A program made the position numbers and the translations under genes. The notes beneath the pieces are model-generated. The model had not been told where the DNA came from, made no database searches, and was given only the letters and a program-made list of their open reading frames with translations. A DNA stretch of 64,000 nt. Origin: Paenibacillus sinopodophylli. GTDB taxonomy: Bacteria > Bacillota > Bacilli > Paenibacillales > Paenibacillaceae. The stretch is from positions 310,001-374,000 of the forward strand of contig NZ_VDBO01000002.1 in NCBI RefSeq assembly GCF_005930355.1, given 5' to 3'. Below are positions 7,395 to 17,088 of the stretch, piece by piece (the stretch's first letter is position 1; the number at the start of each line of letters is the position of its first letter).

Positions 7395-8585
7395 ATGGCT
7401 TCAGAGAAAGAACAGCTTCTGCAGCAATTCAAGGAATGGACAGCGTTCGTTACCGATTTGGCGAGATATGACAAGCGCCTCTGGAATCAGAGTGTAGGTG
7501 TGGGAAAATGGTCGGTGCGCCAGGTGGTTGCACATATTAAACGTTGGGATGATTATTTCTATGAAGAAGCGATAGCGAGGCTGGGAGCGAGTTTACCGCT
7601 TACGGTTAAACATCTAGACTATGATAAGTTCAATGAACAGGCTAAAGTGTATGGCAAGGCTGCCACGGTTCTAGAGCTTTCAGAGCAGGCAGTGCAAAGC
7701 CGTGAACGAATTATTCAGGCAATTGAGGCTTTAACTGATGATCAATACGAAGCGACGTATACAGATGCTGATGGGCATCCATTCGAAGTTTCTCAATATA
7801 TGAAGGATTTTATTTGGCATGATTGGCATCATGTGAATCCAATTCGCAATCTGCTTCACGCAAGGATAGAAGAAATGAGTTTGAACGGCTGGCCGGCTCT
7901 TCAAACTGTCCTCTATGACGGCTGGCTGCTCCGTTTCAATAAAGGCTATACGAAGCGCTCCAACTCGGTGCAGTCGCTCTTTGGACATACGCTGGAGATG
8001 AGTGAGAAGATTCAAGCTTGCGAGGATCGCTATGAGAAGGAGGGACTGAGGACAACGTTCAAAATAACGCCTTTCAGTCAGCCTGCTTCTCTGGATGATG
8101 AACTGGCTGCACGAGGTTATGCACTAGTCGATCCAACTATTGTGCGGACGGTTCATTTGTCAGATGTAAGGTCGCCGTCTCATGAGGAAATTGAGCTTGA
8201 GCATGTACCTTCAGAGAGATGGCTGGATACCCTTGCTGAATTTAGCGGCTTAACAGCTGAGCAAAGGAGTATCACACGTCAGATGCTGGAGCAATCTCCG
8301 CTGCAGGCTTGTTTTGCGCTGCTGTATCATAACCGTATTCCGGTTGCTTGTGGATTTGCTGTTGTGGAGGACAATTGGGTCGGTGTCTACGATATTGTAA
8401 CAGACCCAGGCAGCCGCAGCAGAGGATATGGGGAGCAATTGATGCTGTATTTGCTGCAATGGGGCAAAAAGAACGGGGCCGAAGAAGGCTATTTGCAAGT
8501 CGTGAAAAACAATGAGCCAGCGAATCGCCTTTACGATAAAATCGGATTCGTGCCGCAATATGAATATTGGTATCGTGTTCAATAG
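7395..8585 (+). CDS. DinB domain - GNAT acetyltransferase fusion
   Basis: A 396-residue protein with two joined domains. Residues 1-158 are a DinB/YfiT-like four-helix domain with candidate metal-binding histidines at His47 (VAHIKRWDDYF) and His142/145/146 (WHDWHHVNP). Residues about 165-396 are a GNAT N-acetyltransferase: GWLLRFNKGYTKRSNSV at the start, then the acetyl-CoA loop DPGSRSRGYGEQLM and a final NRLYDKIGFVPQYEYWYR. DinB enzymes use bacillithiol or similar thiols for transfer reactions; the acetyltransferase substrate is unknown. Starts at 7356, 7377 and 7380 are possible, but ATG 7395 follows GGTGAG and begins the recognisable domain. The joining segment shows no internal stop or frameshift, so this is one gene. 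Confidence 0.85.
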   Translation: MASEKEQLLQQFKEWTAFVTDLARYDKRLWNQSVGVGKWSVRQVVAHIKRWDDYFYEEAIARLGASLPLTVKHLDYDKFNEQAKVYGKAATVLELSEQAVQSRERIIQAIEALTDDQYEATYTDADGHPFEVSQYMKDFIWHDWHHVNPIRNLLHARIEEMSLNGWPALQTVLYDGWLLRFNKGYTKRSNSVQSLFGHTLEMSEKIQACEDRYEKEGLRTTFKITPFSQPASLDDELAARGYALVDPTIVRTVHLSDVRSPSHEEIELEHVPSERWLDTLAEFSGLTAEQRSITRQMLEQSPLQACFALLYHNRIPVACGFAVVEDNWVGVYDIVTDPGSRSRGYGEQLMLYLLQWGKKNGAEEGYLQVVKNNEPANRLYDKIGFVPQYEYWYRVQ

Positions 8586-8692
8586 CGCCTGAGAGGTGCT
8601 AAATCACATGTAATTTAATACTCACCAATAAGCTTTTTACATGATCATATGTCAATAAGATAACCATGAACGATAGTCGAATCATACACATG

Positions 8693-8724
8693 AAGAGCAG
8701 GCGCTGCGTTGCCTGCTCTTTTTG
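8693..8724 (+). terminator. rho-independent terminator
   Basis: Ten-bp perfect stem AAGAGCAGGC / GCCTGCTCTT with loop GCTGCGTT and a T-run, about 110 bases after the DinB-GNAT stop. The bases between hold no recognisable gene. Confidence 0.85.
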
Positions 8725-8764
8725 TTGAGCTAATCACTTGTTATTCGCAAGCAGATGTTTTATA

Positions 8765-8784
8765 TTGACATAACAGTAGGTCAA
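8765..8784. promoter_or_regulatory. candidate TetR operator / promoter
   Basis: TTGAC and GTCAA form a 5-bp inverted repeat with a 10-base spacer (8765-8769 and 8780-8784), about 25 bases before the TetR start. TTGACA is also a plausible -35, but no good -10 follows at 17 bases. Autoregulation by the adjacent TetR protein is a guess. Confidence 0.3.
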
Positions 8785-8809
8785 AAACAAAAAAAGGAGA
8801 ACGGACGGG

Positions 8810-9526
8810 ATGACTCCACGCACGAAGGAACAAAACGAAGAGATTCGACTGCGGCGTCTGGCGCAAATCCGTAAAGCTGCTGCCGATGTGTTTTTGAATA
8901 AAGGGCCTTTACTTGAAATTCGCGATGTGGCCGCGCAGGCAGGACTCGGCTATGGCACGGTATACCATTATTACAGCAACAAGGGCGATTTGCTCCACGA
9001 TCTGCTATGGGACGCTTTGGTGAGAGCCGGGGAATGGCTGGAGGCCCCGCATGCTTCGGTTTTTGGGGAGGCTCCTGCGGGAGGAGAATTGAGCTGGGCT
9101 ACGGACACGGGGAACACGATTGCCGCGGATTCTCGAAGCGAAAGCCGTCAAACGGCTGCTGCCGCAGAACGTGGCTCCGTCGCGGCCGTAGGCGTTCGGC
9201 TGCTGCAACTTTGGGCGGATGACCACGGCCTGTACTTGCTGCATAAGCTGGCCGGTGAGGGCTTTGTCTCACTGCCTGAAGCGCGGTCGACCCCGCTCTC
9301 GGCCGCCTTTCAGCGGGAGGTGCTCGCCCCGTTTGCTGCGCTGCTGGAAACCGGGCGTGCGGCGGATGGGGCTGCCGATGTGGGCGGAAACGCGGCGGAG
9401 CCGATGTATCGGATACAGCGCGCGGAAATGCTGCTAGCCGCATTGGTTGGCTGCGCATCGGTTTCGCTGCGCCGTGGAAAGCTGCACGAGGAGGCTAGTG
9501 ACATCATCCGGTTTTTAAAATTATAG
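8810..9526 (+). CDS. TetR/AcrR family transcriptional regulator
   Basis: A 238-residue repressor-type protein. The N-terminal helix-turn-helix is clear: RLAQIRKAAADVFLNKGP followed by IRDVAAQAGLGYGTVYHYYS and NKGDLLHDLLWDALV (residues about 15-70). The remaining 165 residues form the ligand domain, rich in Ala and Gly and encoded by noticeably GC-richer DNA than neighbouring genes. AAAAAAAGGAGAACGGACGGG precedes the ATG with a normal spacing. The methionine aminopeptidase gene follows after 27 bases in the same direction and may be co-transcribed. The effector and targets cannot be read from sequence. Confidence 0.9.
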   Translation: MTPRTKEQNEEIRLRRLAQIRKAAADVFLNKGPLLEIRDVAAQAGLGYGTVYHYYSNKGDLLHDLLWDALVRAGEWLEAPHASVFGEAPAGGELSWATDTGNTIAADSRSESRQTAAAAERGSVAAVGVRLLQLWADDHGLYLLHKLAGEGFVSLPEARSTPLSAAFQREVLAPFAALLETGRAADGAADVGGNAAEPMYRIQRAEMLLAALVGCASVSLRRGKLHEEASDIIRFLKL

Positions 9527-9553
9527 AATAAATAAGGAGCGAATAAACAAAAG

Positions 9554-10300
9554 ATGATCATTTTAAAATCACCTAGGGAAATCGAAGAGATGAAGCCGGC
9601 GAGCCAAATCGTTGCGGACTGCTACCGGGAGGTGGCCAAACTGATTGAGCCCGGAATCACGACTCTGGAAATTAATGATTTTGTTGCTAGACACATCACG
9701 AAGCTGGGCGGCAAGCAATTTACGAAAGGGTACAATGGTTTCCCCGCTGAAACCTGCATTTCGGTCAACGATGTGGTGGCCCACGGTATTCCTTCAAACC
9801 AGAAGCTTATGGACGGCGACTTGCTGAAGCTCGACATCGTCGTGGAATACGGCGGATGGTTCGGCGATGCATGCTGGTGCTATGCGGTGGGTAATATCCG
9901 GCCGGAGGCGCAAAAATTAATGAGGGTGGCAAAGGAATGCTTGGATCTGGGGATCGCTCGGGCACTCCCTGGAGGCCGGCTCGGCGACATAACGTCAGCA
10001 ATTCAACAGCATGCGGAAGCGAATGGGTTTTCAGTCGTACGCGATCTGCTGGCCCACGGAATCGGGCGGAGCCTGCACGAGGAGCCGAGCTATGAGCATA
10101 TCGGCGTAGCCGGCAAAGGCATTCGGTTAAAGGAAGGTATGGTGTTTACGATTGAACCAATGATCAATGAAGGTACTTTTCGCATTATGACCGACGACGA
10201 TCTATGGACGGCGAGAACGGCCGACGGCAAGTTGTCTGCGCAATATGAGCATACGGTCGCGATCACGCAGGGCGGACCGCTGATTTTAACTGCACAGTAA
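9554..10300 (+). CDS. map: type I methionine aminopeptidase (likely second copy)
   Basis: A 248-residue metallopeptidase that removes the initiator methionine from nascent proteins. The five metal ligands of the family are recognisable: Asp in LKLDIVVEYGG, Asp in GWFGDACW, His in LLAHGIGRSLHEEP, Glu in FTIEPMINEG and Glu in QYEHTVAI. Length matches type I enzymes. AAGGAGCGAATAAACAAAAG precedes the ATG. The usual housekeeping map gene in Bacilli lies in the secY-adk-map-infA cluster, so this stand-alone gene next to a TetR regulator is probably the accessory copy (like YflG); that inference needs the rest of the genome. Confidence 0.9.
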   Translation: MIILKSPREIEEMKPASQIVADCYREVAKLIEPGITTLEINDFVARHITKLGGKQFTKGYNGFPAETCISVNDVVAHGIPSNQKLMDGDLLKLDIVVEYGGWFGDACWCYAVGNIRPEAQKLMRVAKECLDLGIARALPGGRLGDITSAIQQHAEANGFSVVRDLLAHGIGRSLHEEPSYEHIGVAGKGIRLKEGMVFTIEPMINEGTFRIMTDDDLWTARTADGKLSAQYEHTVAITQGGPLILTAQ

Positions 10301-10461
10301 GAATAGATCGAACGGACAGGGATTCGCAACTTTAGGAACGGAGTCTACAACCCGACCTGCTTGTCCATACTGGTGATCGTTGCCATCCTATTCGCCATCC
10401 TCAATTTCGGCGCAGCGATAATATGCTGCTGCCTGCACAAGCAGAAGCATGACATGGTATC

Positions 10462-10490
10462 TTGACACCGAACCGCCCAATCTTTATAAT
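10462..10490 (+). promoter_or_regulatory. sigma-A promoter of leuS
   Basis: Perfect consensus: TTGACA at 10462-10467, 17-base spacer, TATAAT at 10485-10490. Transcription should begin near 10497, just ahead of the T-box leader. The stretch 10301-10461 before it holds no supported gene. Confidence 0.9.
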
Positions 10491-10516
10491 CTAAACTAAC
10501 CATTTTTATGCATATG

Positions 10517-10790
10517 GAGCATTGAAGAGGAACAGTAATTTCGTTGGCAAGGCCTAGAGAGCCGGTGCTATTGGGTGAGAGCCGGACCTGCTGCGGAATG
10601 AAGCTCGCCTTGGAGCTGTGCTTATAATCCATCGACAGTTCGTGCGATTGGGAAGAGCGCCGTTTGGCCCGCGTTAAGGGCGACAAGTGAGCGATAGGCA
10701 AAGCATGCCTGCCGCTAACTAGGGTGGTACCACGGGAGAACAACCTCTCGTCCCTAGCGATTATCGCTAGGGGCGGGAGGTTTTATGTTT
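10517..10790 (+). promoter_or_regulatory. T-box riboswitch leader (tRNA-Leu) of leuS
   Basis: The leader has the T-box hallmarks in order. A stem I start contains GAAGAGGAACAGTA (about 10523-10536). AGAGAGCCGGTG and GGGTGAGAGCCGG elements follow. A specifier region GGAATGAAGCTCGCC carries CTC (10604-10606), a Leu codon. The T-box proper is AGGGTGGTACCACG (10721-10734). The intrinsic terminator stem AACCTCTCGTCCCTAGCG pairs with CGCTAGGGGCGGGAGGTT and ends in TTTT at 10784. Uncharged tRNA-Leu should pair with the specifier and the T-box bulge, stabilise the antiterminator and switch leuS on. The specifier assignment is by position and is less certain than the leader itself. Confidence 0.95.
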
Positions 10791-10839
10791 TTATGCAGCT
10801 ATTCGAATACAGCACATCATTCTAGGAGGAAATCAACAA

Positions 10840-13278
10840 ATGAGTCAAGAACAGCAATTTCACGGCTACAATCCGCTAGTCGTCGAGCCGAAGTGGCAGC
10901 AATTCTGGGATGAGAACAAAACCTTCCAAACGACGGAGGATGCCAGCAAGCCTAAGTTCTATGCGCTGGACATGTTTCCATACCCGTCCGGAGCTGGCTT
11001 GCACGTTGGCCATCCAGAGGGCTACACCGCAACCGATATCGTATCCCGCTATAAGCGGATGAAAGGTTATAACGTTCTTCATCCTATGGGATGGGACGCG
11101 TTCGGTCTGCCTGCGGAGCAGCACGCTCTTGATACGGGGCAGCATCCGCGTGATATTACGTTTAAGAACATCGATAATTTCCGCAGACAAATCAAATCAC
11201 TCGGCTTCTCGTACGATTGGGACCGTGAGATCAGCACGACGGACCCTGATTATTATAAATGGACGCAATGGATATTCATCCAATTGTACAATCGCGGCCT
11301 AGCTTACGTTGCAGAGGTTTCCGTTAACTGGTGCGAGGCGCTCGGAACGGTGCTGGCGAACGAGGAAGTTATTAACGGTCTAAGTGAGCGCGGTAATCAC
11401 CCTGTCGTCCGCAAGCCGATGCGCCAATGGATATTGCGAATTACGGAATATGCAGATCGTCTATTGGATGATTTGGAAGAGCTGGACTGGTCAGAGAGCA
11501 TTAAGGACATGCAGCGCAACTGGATCGGCAAATCAAAGGGAGCAGAGGTTACCTTTGCCATTGACGGACATGATTCCGCGCTGGTTGTGTTCACTACACG
11601 GCCGGATACATTGTTCGGTGCAACCTATTGCGTATTGGCACCAGAGCATGAGCTGGTAGCAGCGATTGTTACAGCGGATCAGAAAGCTGCGGTTGAAGCC
11701 TATCAGGAGGCTGCAGCGCGTAAGAGCGATTTGGAGCGTACCGATCTGGCAAAAGACAAATCCGGCGTATTCACCGGCGCTTATGCTGTCAATCCTGTAA
11801 ACGGTGCGAAAACACCGATTTGGATTGCTGATTACGTGCTTGCTGGCTACGGTACGGGCGCAATTATGGCTGTTCCAGGCCATGACTCGCGTGACTGGGA
11901 ATTTGCGAAGCAGTTCGATCTGCCGATTGTAGAAGTTGTGCAGGGCGGTGATATTGCGAAGGAAGCATACTCAGGTGACGGCGCACACATCAACTCTGAT
12001 TTCCTAGATGGCTTGAAGAATGAAGAAGCTATTGCGAAGATGATTGAGCATTTGGATGCAACAGGCAAAGGTAAAGGGAAAATCACTTACCGCCTCCGTG
12101 ATTGGTTGTTCAGCCGCCAACGCTATTGGGGAGAGCCAATTCCGATCATTCATTTAGAGGACGGCACGATGAAAACTGTGCCAGAGGATCAATTGCCGCT
12201 GCTCTTGCCTGATGTAGACGCGATTACACCATCGGGTACTGGCGAATCCCCGCTTGCAGTCGTAACGGATTGGGTCAACACCATCGATCCGGAAACCGGC
12301 ATGAAGGCTCGCCGTGAGACGAATACGATGCCGCAATGGGCAGGCAGCTGCTGGTATTACCTGCGCTTTATCGATCCGAAAAACAATGAGCAGATTTGTT
12401 CGCCGGAGAAGCAAAAAGAATGGCTGCCTGTAGATTTGTACATCGGCGGAGCCGAGCATGCAGTGCTTCATCTTCTTTACGCTCGTTTCTGGCATAAAGT
12501 GCTTTATGATATTGGGGTTGTCGATACGAAGGAGCCGTTCCACAAGCTCGTCAATCAAGGAATGATTCTTGGCAACAACAACGAGAAAATGTCCAAGTCG
12601 CGTGGAAACGTGATTAACCCGGATGATATCGTCAATGAGTTCGGTGCAGATACTTTGCGTATGTACGAGATGTTCATGGGGCCGCTTGAAGCTACGAAGC
12701 CTTGGAACACCAATGGTGTGGAAGGTACCTACCGTTTCCTAAGCCGCGTATGGCGTTTGTTCGTAAATGAGGATGGCAGCCTGAATGCCAAAATCGGAGA
12801 TGAAGAAACAAGCGACGCGTTCAAGCGCACTTGGCACCGTTCGATCAAAAAAATTACAGAGGACTACGAAGGACTTCGCTTCAATACTGTAATCAGCCAG
12901 CTGATGATTTTTGTGAACGAAGCATACAAAACAGATGCATTGCCAAAAACGGCAATGGAGCAGTTCGTGCAATTGCTCTCCCCAATCGCTCCGCATATCG
13001 CTGAAGAGCTATGGGAGAAGCTTGGACGGACGGATTCGCTTACGTATGCATCATTCCCAGCTTTCGAAGCGGCATGGACGGTTGATCAAGAGGTCGAAAT
13101 TGTCGTACAGGTTAATGGGAAAATTGCAGACCGAGTGTCTATTGCAGCCGATATGGACGTTGCGGAGATGGAAAGCCTGGCCAAGGAGCTTGAGAAAGTA
13201 CAAGAGCTGATCGTCGGTAAAACCATTCGCAAAGTGATTGCGGTTAAAGGTAAGCTTGTTAATATCGTAGCAAATTAG
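10840..13278 (+). CDS. leuS: leucyl-tRNA synthetase
   Basis: An 812-residue class I aminoacyl-tRNA synthetase that charges tRNA-Leu. The HIGH-type signature lies in [19 protein letters not shown] (about residues 47-65), the CP1 editing domain in the middle ([19 protein letters not shown], near 240) and the KMSKS loop in [17 protein letters not shown] (about 580-596). The C-terminal anticodon-binding domain ends in [12 protein letters not shown]. Length is normal for the bacterial enzyme. The ATG follows CTAGGAGGAAATCAACAA. Expression is set by the T-box leader upstream. The gene converges with comER across a shared long inverted repeat. Confidence 0.98.
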   Translation: MSQEQQFHGYNPLVVEPKWQQFWDENKTFQTTEDASKPKFYALDMFPYPSGAGLHVGHPEGYTATDIVSRYKRMKGYNVLHPMGWDAFGLPAEQHALDTGQHPRDITFKNIDNFRRQIKSLGFSYDWDREISTTDPDYYKWTQWIFIQLYNRGLAYVAEVSVNWCEALGTVLANEEVINGLSERGNHPVVRKPMRQWILRITEYADRLLDDLEELDWSESIKDMQRNWIGKSKGAEVTFAIDGHDSALVVFTTRPDTLFGATYCVLAPEHELVAAIVTADQKAAVEAYQEAAARKSDLERTDLAKDKSGVFTGAYAVNPVNGAKTPIWIADYVLAGYGTGAIMAVPGHDSRDWEFAKQFDLPIVEVVQGGDIAKEAYSGDGAHINSDFLDGLKNEEAIAKMIEHLDATGKGKGKITYRLRDWLFSRQRYWGEPIPIIHLEDGTMKTVPEDQLPLLLPDVDAITPSGTGESPLAVVTDWVNTIDPETGMKARRETNTMPQWAGSCWYYLRFIDPKNNEQICSPEKQKEWLPVDLYIGGAEHAVLHLLYARFWHKVLYDIGVVDTKEPFHKLVNQGMILGNNNEKMSKSRGNVINPDDIVNEFGADTLRMYEMFMGPLEATKPWNTNGVEGTYRFLSRVWRLFVNEDGSLNAKIGDEETSDAFKRTWHRSIKKITEDYEGLRFNTVISQLMIFVNEAYKTDALPKTAMEQFVQLLSPIAPHIAEELWEKLGRTDSLTYASFPAFEAAWTVDQEVEIVVQVNGKIADRVSIAADMDVAEMESLAKELEKVQELIVGKTIRKVIAVKGKLVNIVAN

Positions 13279-13300
13279 TATAAACTAATTGATACAAATT

Positions 13301-13352
13301 GAAGAGGTGAACGGTTATAGCTGAAGAACAGCTATTGTCCGTTCACCTCTTC
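13301..13352. terminator. long inverted repeat between leuS and comER
   Basis: Outer arms GAAGAGGTGAACGG (13301-13314) and CCGTTCACCTCTTC (13339-13352) are perfectly complementary, and an inner ATAGCTG / CAGCTAT pairs around AAGAA. It serves as a bidirectional terminator although T-runs are poor. The right arm encodes the last codons of comER. Confidence 0.75.
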
Positions 13353-14171
13353 GCCTATAAAGGCGGTTGAAACCTTAAGTAAATCCTCCTGGTACTTCGC
13401 ATGTGTCGTTCGGATTAATTGATTGAATACACCGTCAGTTTCCCTTCGAAGCATGTTTAATGCCTTTGCAGTGATGCCGCCTGGAACAGCTACCCGTGCC
13501 TGCACTTCAGCGGGGGTCATTCCGCCGTCCGTCAACAGCAGCCCAGTGCCGAGCAGCATGGCGCTGGCCACGCGAAGTGCCTCATCCCGTCCGATGCCGG
13601 TTTCTTCAACAGCTGCCTCGACAAATTGCTCAAGCAAGAAGGAAATAAAGGCTGGCCCGCAGCTCGAAAGATCCGAGACGACCCTAGTGTAGCTTTCATC
13701 AATGCGAAGCGGTTCACTAATATGTGACAGAAGCTCCTCCAGCTGCTCTTTATCCTTATCATCCATAGTTTGGCCGTAGATGCAGAGCGATGCACCGCTC
13801 CAAACGTGGTTCGTGATGCTTGGAATCACTTTTGCGATCTTGCAGTCAAGCTCGCCCTCCAGATGAGAGATGAGCACGGGGCTTGTGATCGAAACGACAA
13901 TTTGGTTCGGCCGGATGATGAGTTTAATATCGTCTACCGCTTTCTTGAATTCATGCGGTTTAATGCACAAAAAGATAATATCGCTGCCGCGAGCCGCTTC
14001 AGCATTTTTTTGTTCGGCTCTCATGCCGGAATAACGGTCGGCTAAGGCTCGCGCTTTCGCAAAGGTGCGGTTGCTTACGGCAATTTGTGAAGGGGAAAGC
14101 GCGCCCGATGCAATCAACGCTTCAATAAGTAAGCTTCCCATCGAGCCCGTCCCGATAAATCCGACATTCAT
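13332..14171 (-). CDS. comER: late competence protein ComER (ProC-like)
   Basis: A 279-residue protein of the pyrroline-5-carboxylate reductase fold. The N-terminal Rossmann motif is VGFIGTGSMGSLLIEAL, followed by SNRTFAKARAL, and the C-terminal dimer domain shows LSSCGPAFISFLLEQF and VAVPGGITAKALNML. In B. subtilis comER is divergent from the comEABC operon, exactly the arrangement here, which supports the name over a biosynthetic ProC. Its physiological role is unclear; a catalytic function is not established. The start ATG at 14171 follows GGAGGGTTCAGC on the minus strand. The last codons overlap the terminator shared with leuS. Confidence 0.88.
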   Translation of the reverse strand: MNVGFIGTGSMGSLLIEALIASGALSPSQIAVSNRTFAKARALADRYSGMRAEQKNAEAARGSDIIFLCIKPHEFKKAVDDIKLIIRPNQIVVSITSPVLISHLEGELDCKIAKVIPSITNHVWSGASLCIYGQTMDDKDKEQLEELLSHISEPLRIDESYTRVVSDLSSCGPAFISFLLEQFVEAAVEETGIGRDEALRVASAMLLGTGLLLTDGGMTPAEVQARVAVPGGITAKALNMLRRETDGVFNQLIRTTHAKYQEDLLKVSTAFIGEEVNGQ

Positions 14172-14364
14172 GCTGAACCCTCCTATAGGCTTAGCGCGCG
14201 TTTGGTCAGCCGAGCAAGTGCGAAGTGGCGGCCTAACGTGTGCAAATCCTGATTTGTTGCCATAATATGGATGATTTTTTTCAACTGCTCTCTTACCTTA
14301 TTCCAGAGGACTTGTTTCATATGTCATTCATTTCGAAGTTAAAAAACGATAGGAGGCGTGGCGA

Positions 14365-14910
14365 GTGAAAACGAATGTGCCGCTGTTAACGAATAAACGG
14401 CTGATGCTCGTTGCTGTATTGATTATGTTGGCTGTTATTCTCTTATGCTTCTCGATTATGGAGCCTAAGCATAAAGAAGATGGAGAATGGCTGCCACTAA
14501 ATGAGGCTGTAGCAGATTCGTTATCTGAAATGGAGAGCATTGCAGATCAAACGATTAAACCTGGTCAGCAAGCTAGTGCTGCTCCTGCACTGCCAGATCA
14601 GCAAACTAAGTCCGTAAGCCTTACTGATGGAACAGTAGAAGCAGTAGAAGCAGATACTCATACAGATTCGGATACGGAGAACATGGCTCATCCCTCCGTC
14701 AGTTCGGAGCCTGGAAAGCTGGACATTAACCTAGCAACAGCAGCGGAATTGGATGACCTGAAGGGGATCGGACCAGCCAAAGCGCAGGCCATTGTCGCAG
14801 ATAGAGAACAAAATGGTAAATTCAGTTCCGTACATGATTTGCTGCGCGTAAAAGGAATTGGTGAGAAACTTTTGCAGGCTGTCGAAGATAGCATTGTAGC
14901 CCGTCCATAA
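14365..14910 (+). CDS. comEA: competence protein ComEA (DNA receptor, HhH)
   Basis: A 181-residue membrane-anchored DNA-binding protein that receives double-stranded DNA at the cell surface during transformation. A single transmembrane helix lies at about residues 12-32 ([20 protein letters not shown]). An acidic, low-complexity extracytoplasmic linker of about 90 residues follows, then the C-terminal helix-hairpin-helix pair: [20 protein letters not shown] and [18 protein letters not shown]. The SLBB-type domain seen in longer ComEA proteins is not evident. The start is GTG 14365 after AGGAGGCGTGGCGA. Next downstream is metY, not comEB as in B. subtilis. Regulation by ComK cannot be judged here. 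Confidence 0.9.
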   Translation: MKTNVPLLTNKRLMLVAVLIMLAVILLCFSIMEPKHKEDGEWLPLNEAVADSLSEMESIADQTIKPGQQASAAPALPDQQTKSVSLTDGTVEAVEADTHTDSDTENMAHPSVSSEPGKLDINLATAAELDDLKGIGPAKAQAIVADREQNGKFSSVHDLLRVKGIGEKLLQAVEDSIVARP

Positions 14911-14979
14911 ATGTGAGAGAATGGAAGGGAGCGGGTCATTTTAAAGTGTGCTTGCTATTATTCTTCATCTATTATTTGA

Positions 14980-16293
<1,314 letters not shown>

Positions 16294-16351
16294 ACCAATT
16301 GAGCGATGCAGCCAGAGCATCATATGCAGCATGAGAAAGGAAGTAACTAGG

Positions 16352-16882
16352 ATGACTACCGAAACACAGGACGCCTCCCGCAAAGACTGGGATACGTATT
16401 TCATGGATATCGCCTATATGGTCTCAACGCGCTCGCGTTGTCCGCGCAGACATGTCGGAGCTGTTCTTGTGCAGGGGAAGAAATTGCTTGGTACAGCGTA
16501 CAACGGAGCTCCGATGGGTGTGCAGGACTGTCTTGAGGCGGGCTGCATGATTGCGGAGGAGGTTGAGATGAAGCTGGTGGACGGCAAGGAACAGCTCTTT
16601 AAAAAGCAGCGTTGTATCCGCACGATTCATGCGGAGCAGAATCTGCTGCTGTTCACTGACCGAACCGACCGCGAAGGCTCAACGGTTTACGTGACCGATC
16701 AGCCTTGCTGGACTTGCGCTAACATGCTTGCGAACAGCGGCGTTATCGAAATCGTTTATCACCGAAGCTATCCGAAGGATAGCGAGAAGGTGATTCGTCT
16801 GATGAAGCAGAAGGGCATTATATTCCGGTGTTTGGAACAGTTCGAGCCACCTGCTCAAGCGCATATGGTCGTAACCTCTTAG
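16352..16882 (+). CDS. comEB: ComEB, dCMP deaminase
   Basis: A 176-residue zinc deaminase converting dCMP to dUMP for thymidylate synthesis; the com name is positional, since transformation does not require it in B. subtilis. The N-terminus RKDWDTYFMDIAYMVSTRS and RCPRRHVGAVLV are family-typical. The zinc site is IRTIHAEQNLLL (His and catalytic Glu) with PCWTCANML (two Cys). An upstream ATG at 16331 is in frame, but ATG 16352 is preferred because AAAGGAAGTAACTAGG precedes it and the family homology begins there. A strong terminator follows, so comEC needs its own promoter or readthrough. Confidence 0.94.
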   Translation: MTTETQDASRKDWDTYFMDIAYMVSTRSRCPRRHVGAVLVQGKKLLGTAYNGAPMGVQDCLEAGCMIAEEVEMKLVDGKEQLFKKQRCIRTIHAEQNLLLFTDRTDREGSTVYVTDQPCWTCANMLANSGVIEIVYHRSYPKDSEKVIRLMKQKGIIFRCLEQFEPPAQAHMVVTS

Positions 16883-16906
16883 CAGCATCATCATATTGGA
16901 ATGGGG

Positions 16907-16956
16907 GAGGAACCTCCGATCGCATCTTTGGATGCGTCGGAGGTTCCTCTTTTTTG
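16907..16956 (+). terminator. strong terminator after comEB
   Basis: Arms GAGGAACCTCCGATCGCATC and GATGCGTCGGAGGTTCCTC around loop TTTG, followed by TTTTTT. One T-T mismatch interrupts an otherwise perfect 20-bp stem. Confidence 0.95.
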
Positions 16957-16961
16957 CAATG

Positions 16962-17050
16962 ATAGGAAAGGATATCATTTCGCCTTCCTTTCTCTATATT
17001 TCTCGGAATGAAACGCGCCAGTAAAGGATGGAGACAGCCGTTTCACCTTG
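16962..17050 (+). repeat. bipartite hairpin element, copy A (upstream of comEC)
   Basis: Hairpin 1 pairs ATAGGAAAGG (16962-16971) with CCTTTCTCTAT (16987-16997), with one bulged base. After a 12-base linker, hairpin 2 pairs TGAAACG (17009-17015) with CGTTTCA (17039-17045) and encloses GCCAG and GGATGG words. The element ends about 40 bases before comEC. A structurally equivalent copy lies between dnaK and dnaJ (34495-34593). Confidence 0.65.
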
Positions 17051-17088
17051 GTTCGATTAGGATTTAGGATAGAGAGGGGGACTCTGCA

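Noticed and set aside
10345..10743. 132-codon minus-strand frame upstream of leuS
   Set aside because: It is antisense to the T-box leader and promoter, whose motifs explain the sequence fully.
17009..17050. TGAAAC in the hairpin elements as a sigma-W -35
   Set aside because: No CGTA or CGTC follows 16-17 bases later in copies A and C; TGAAACG is a hairpin arm there.
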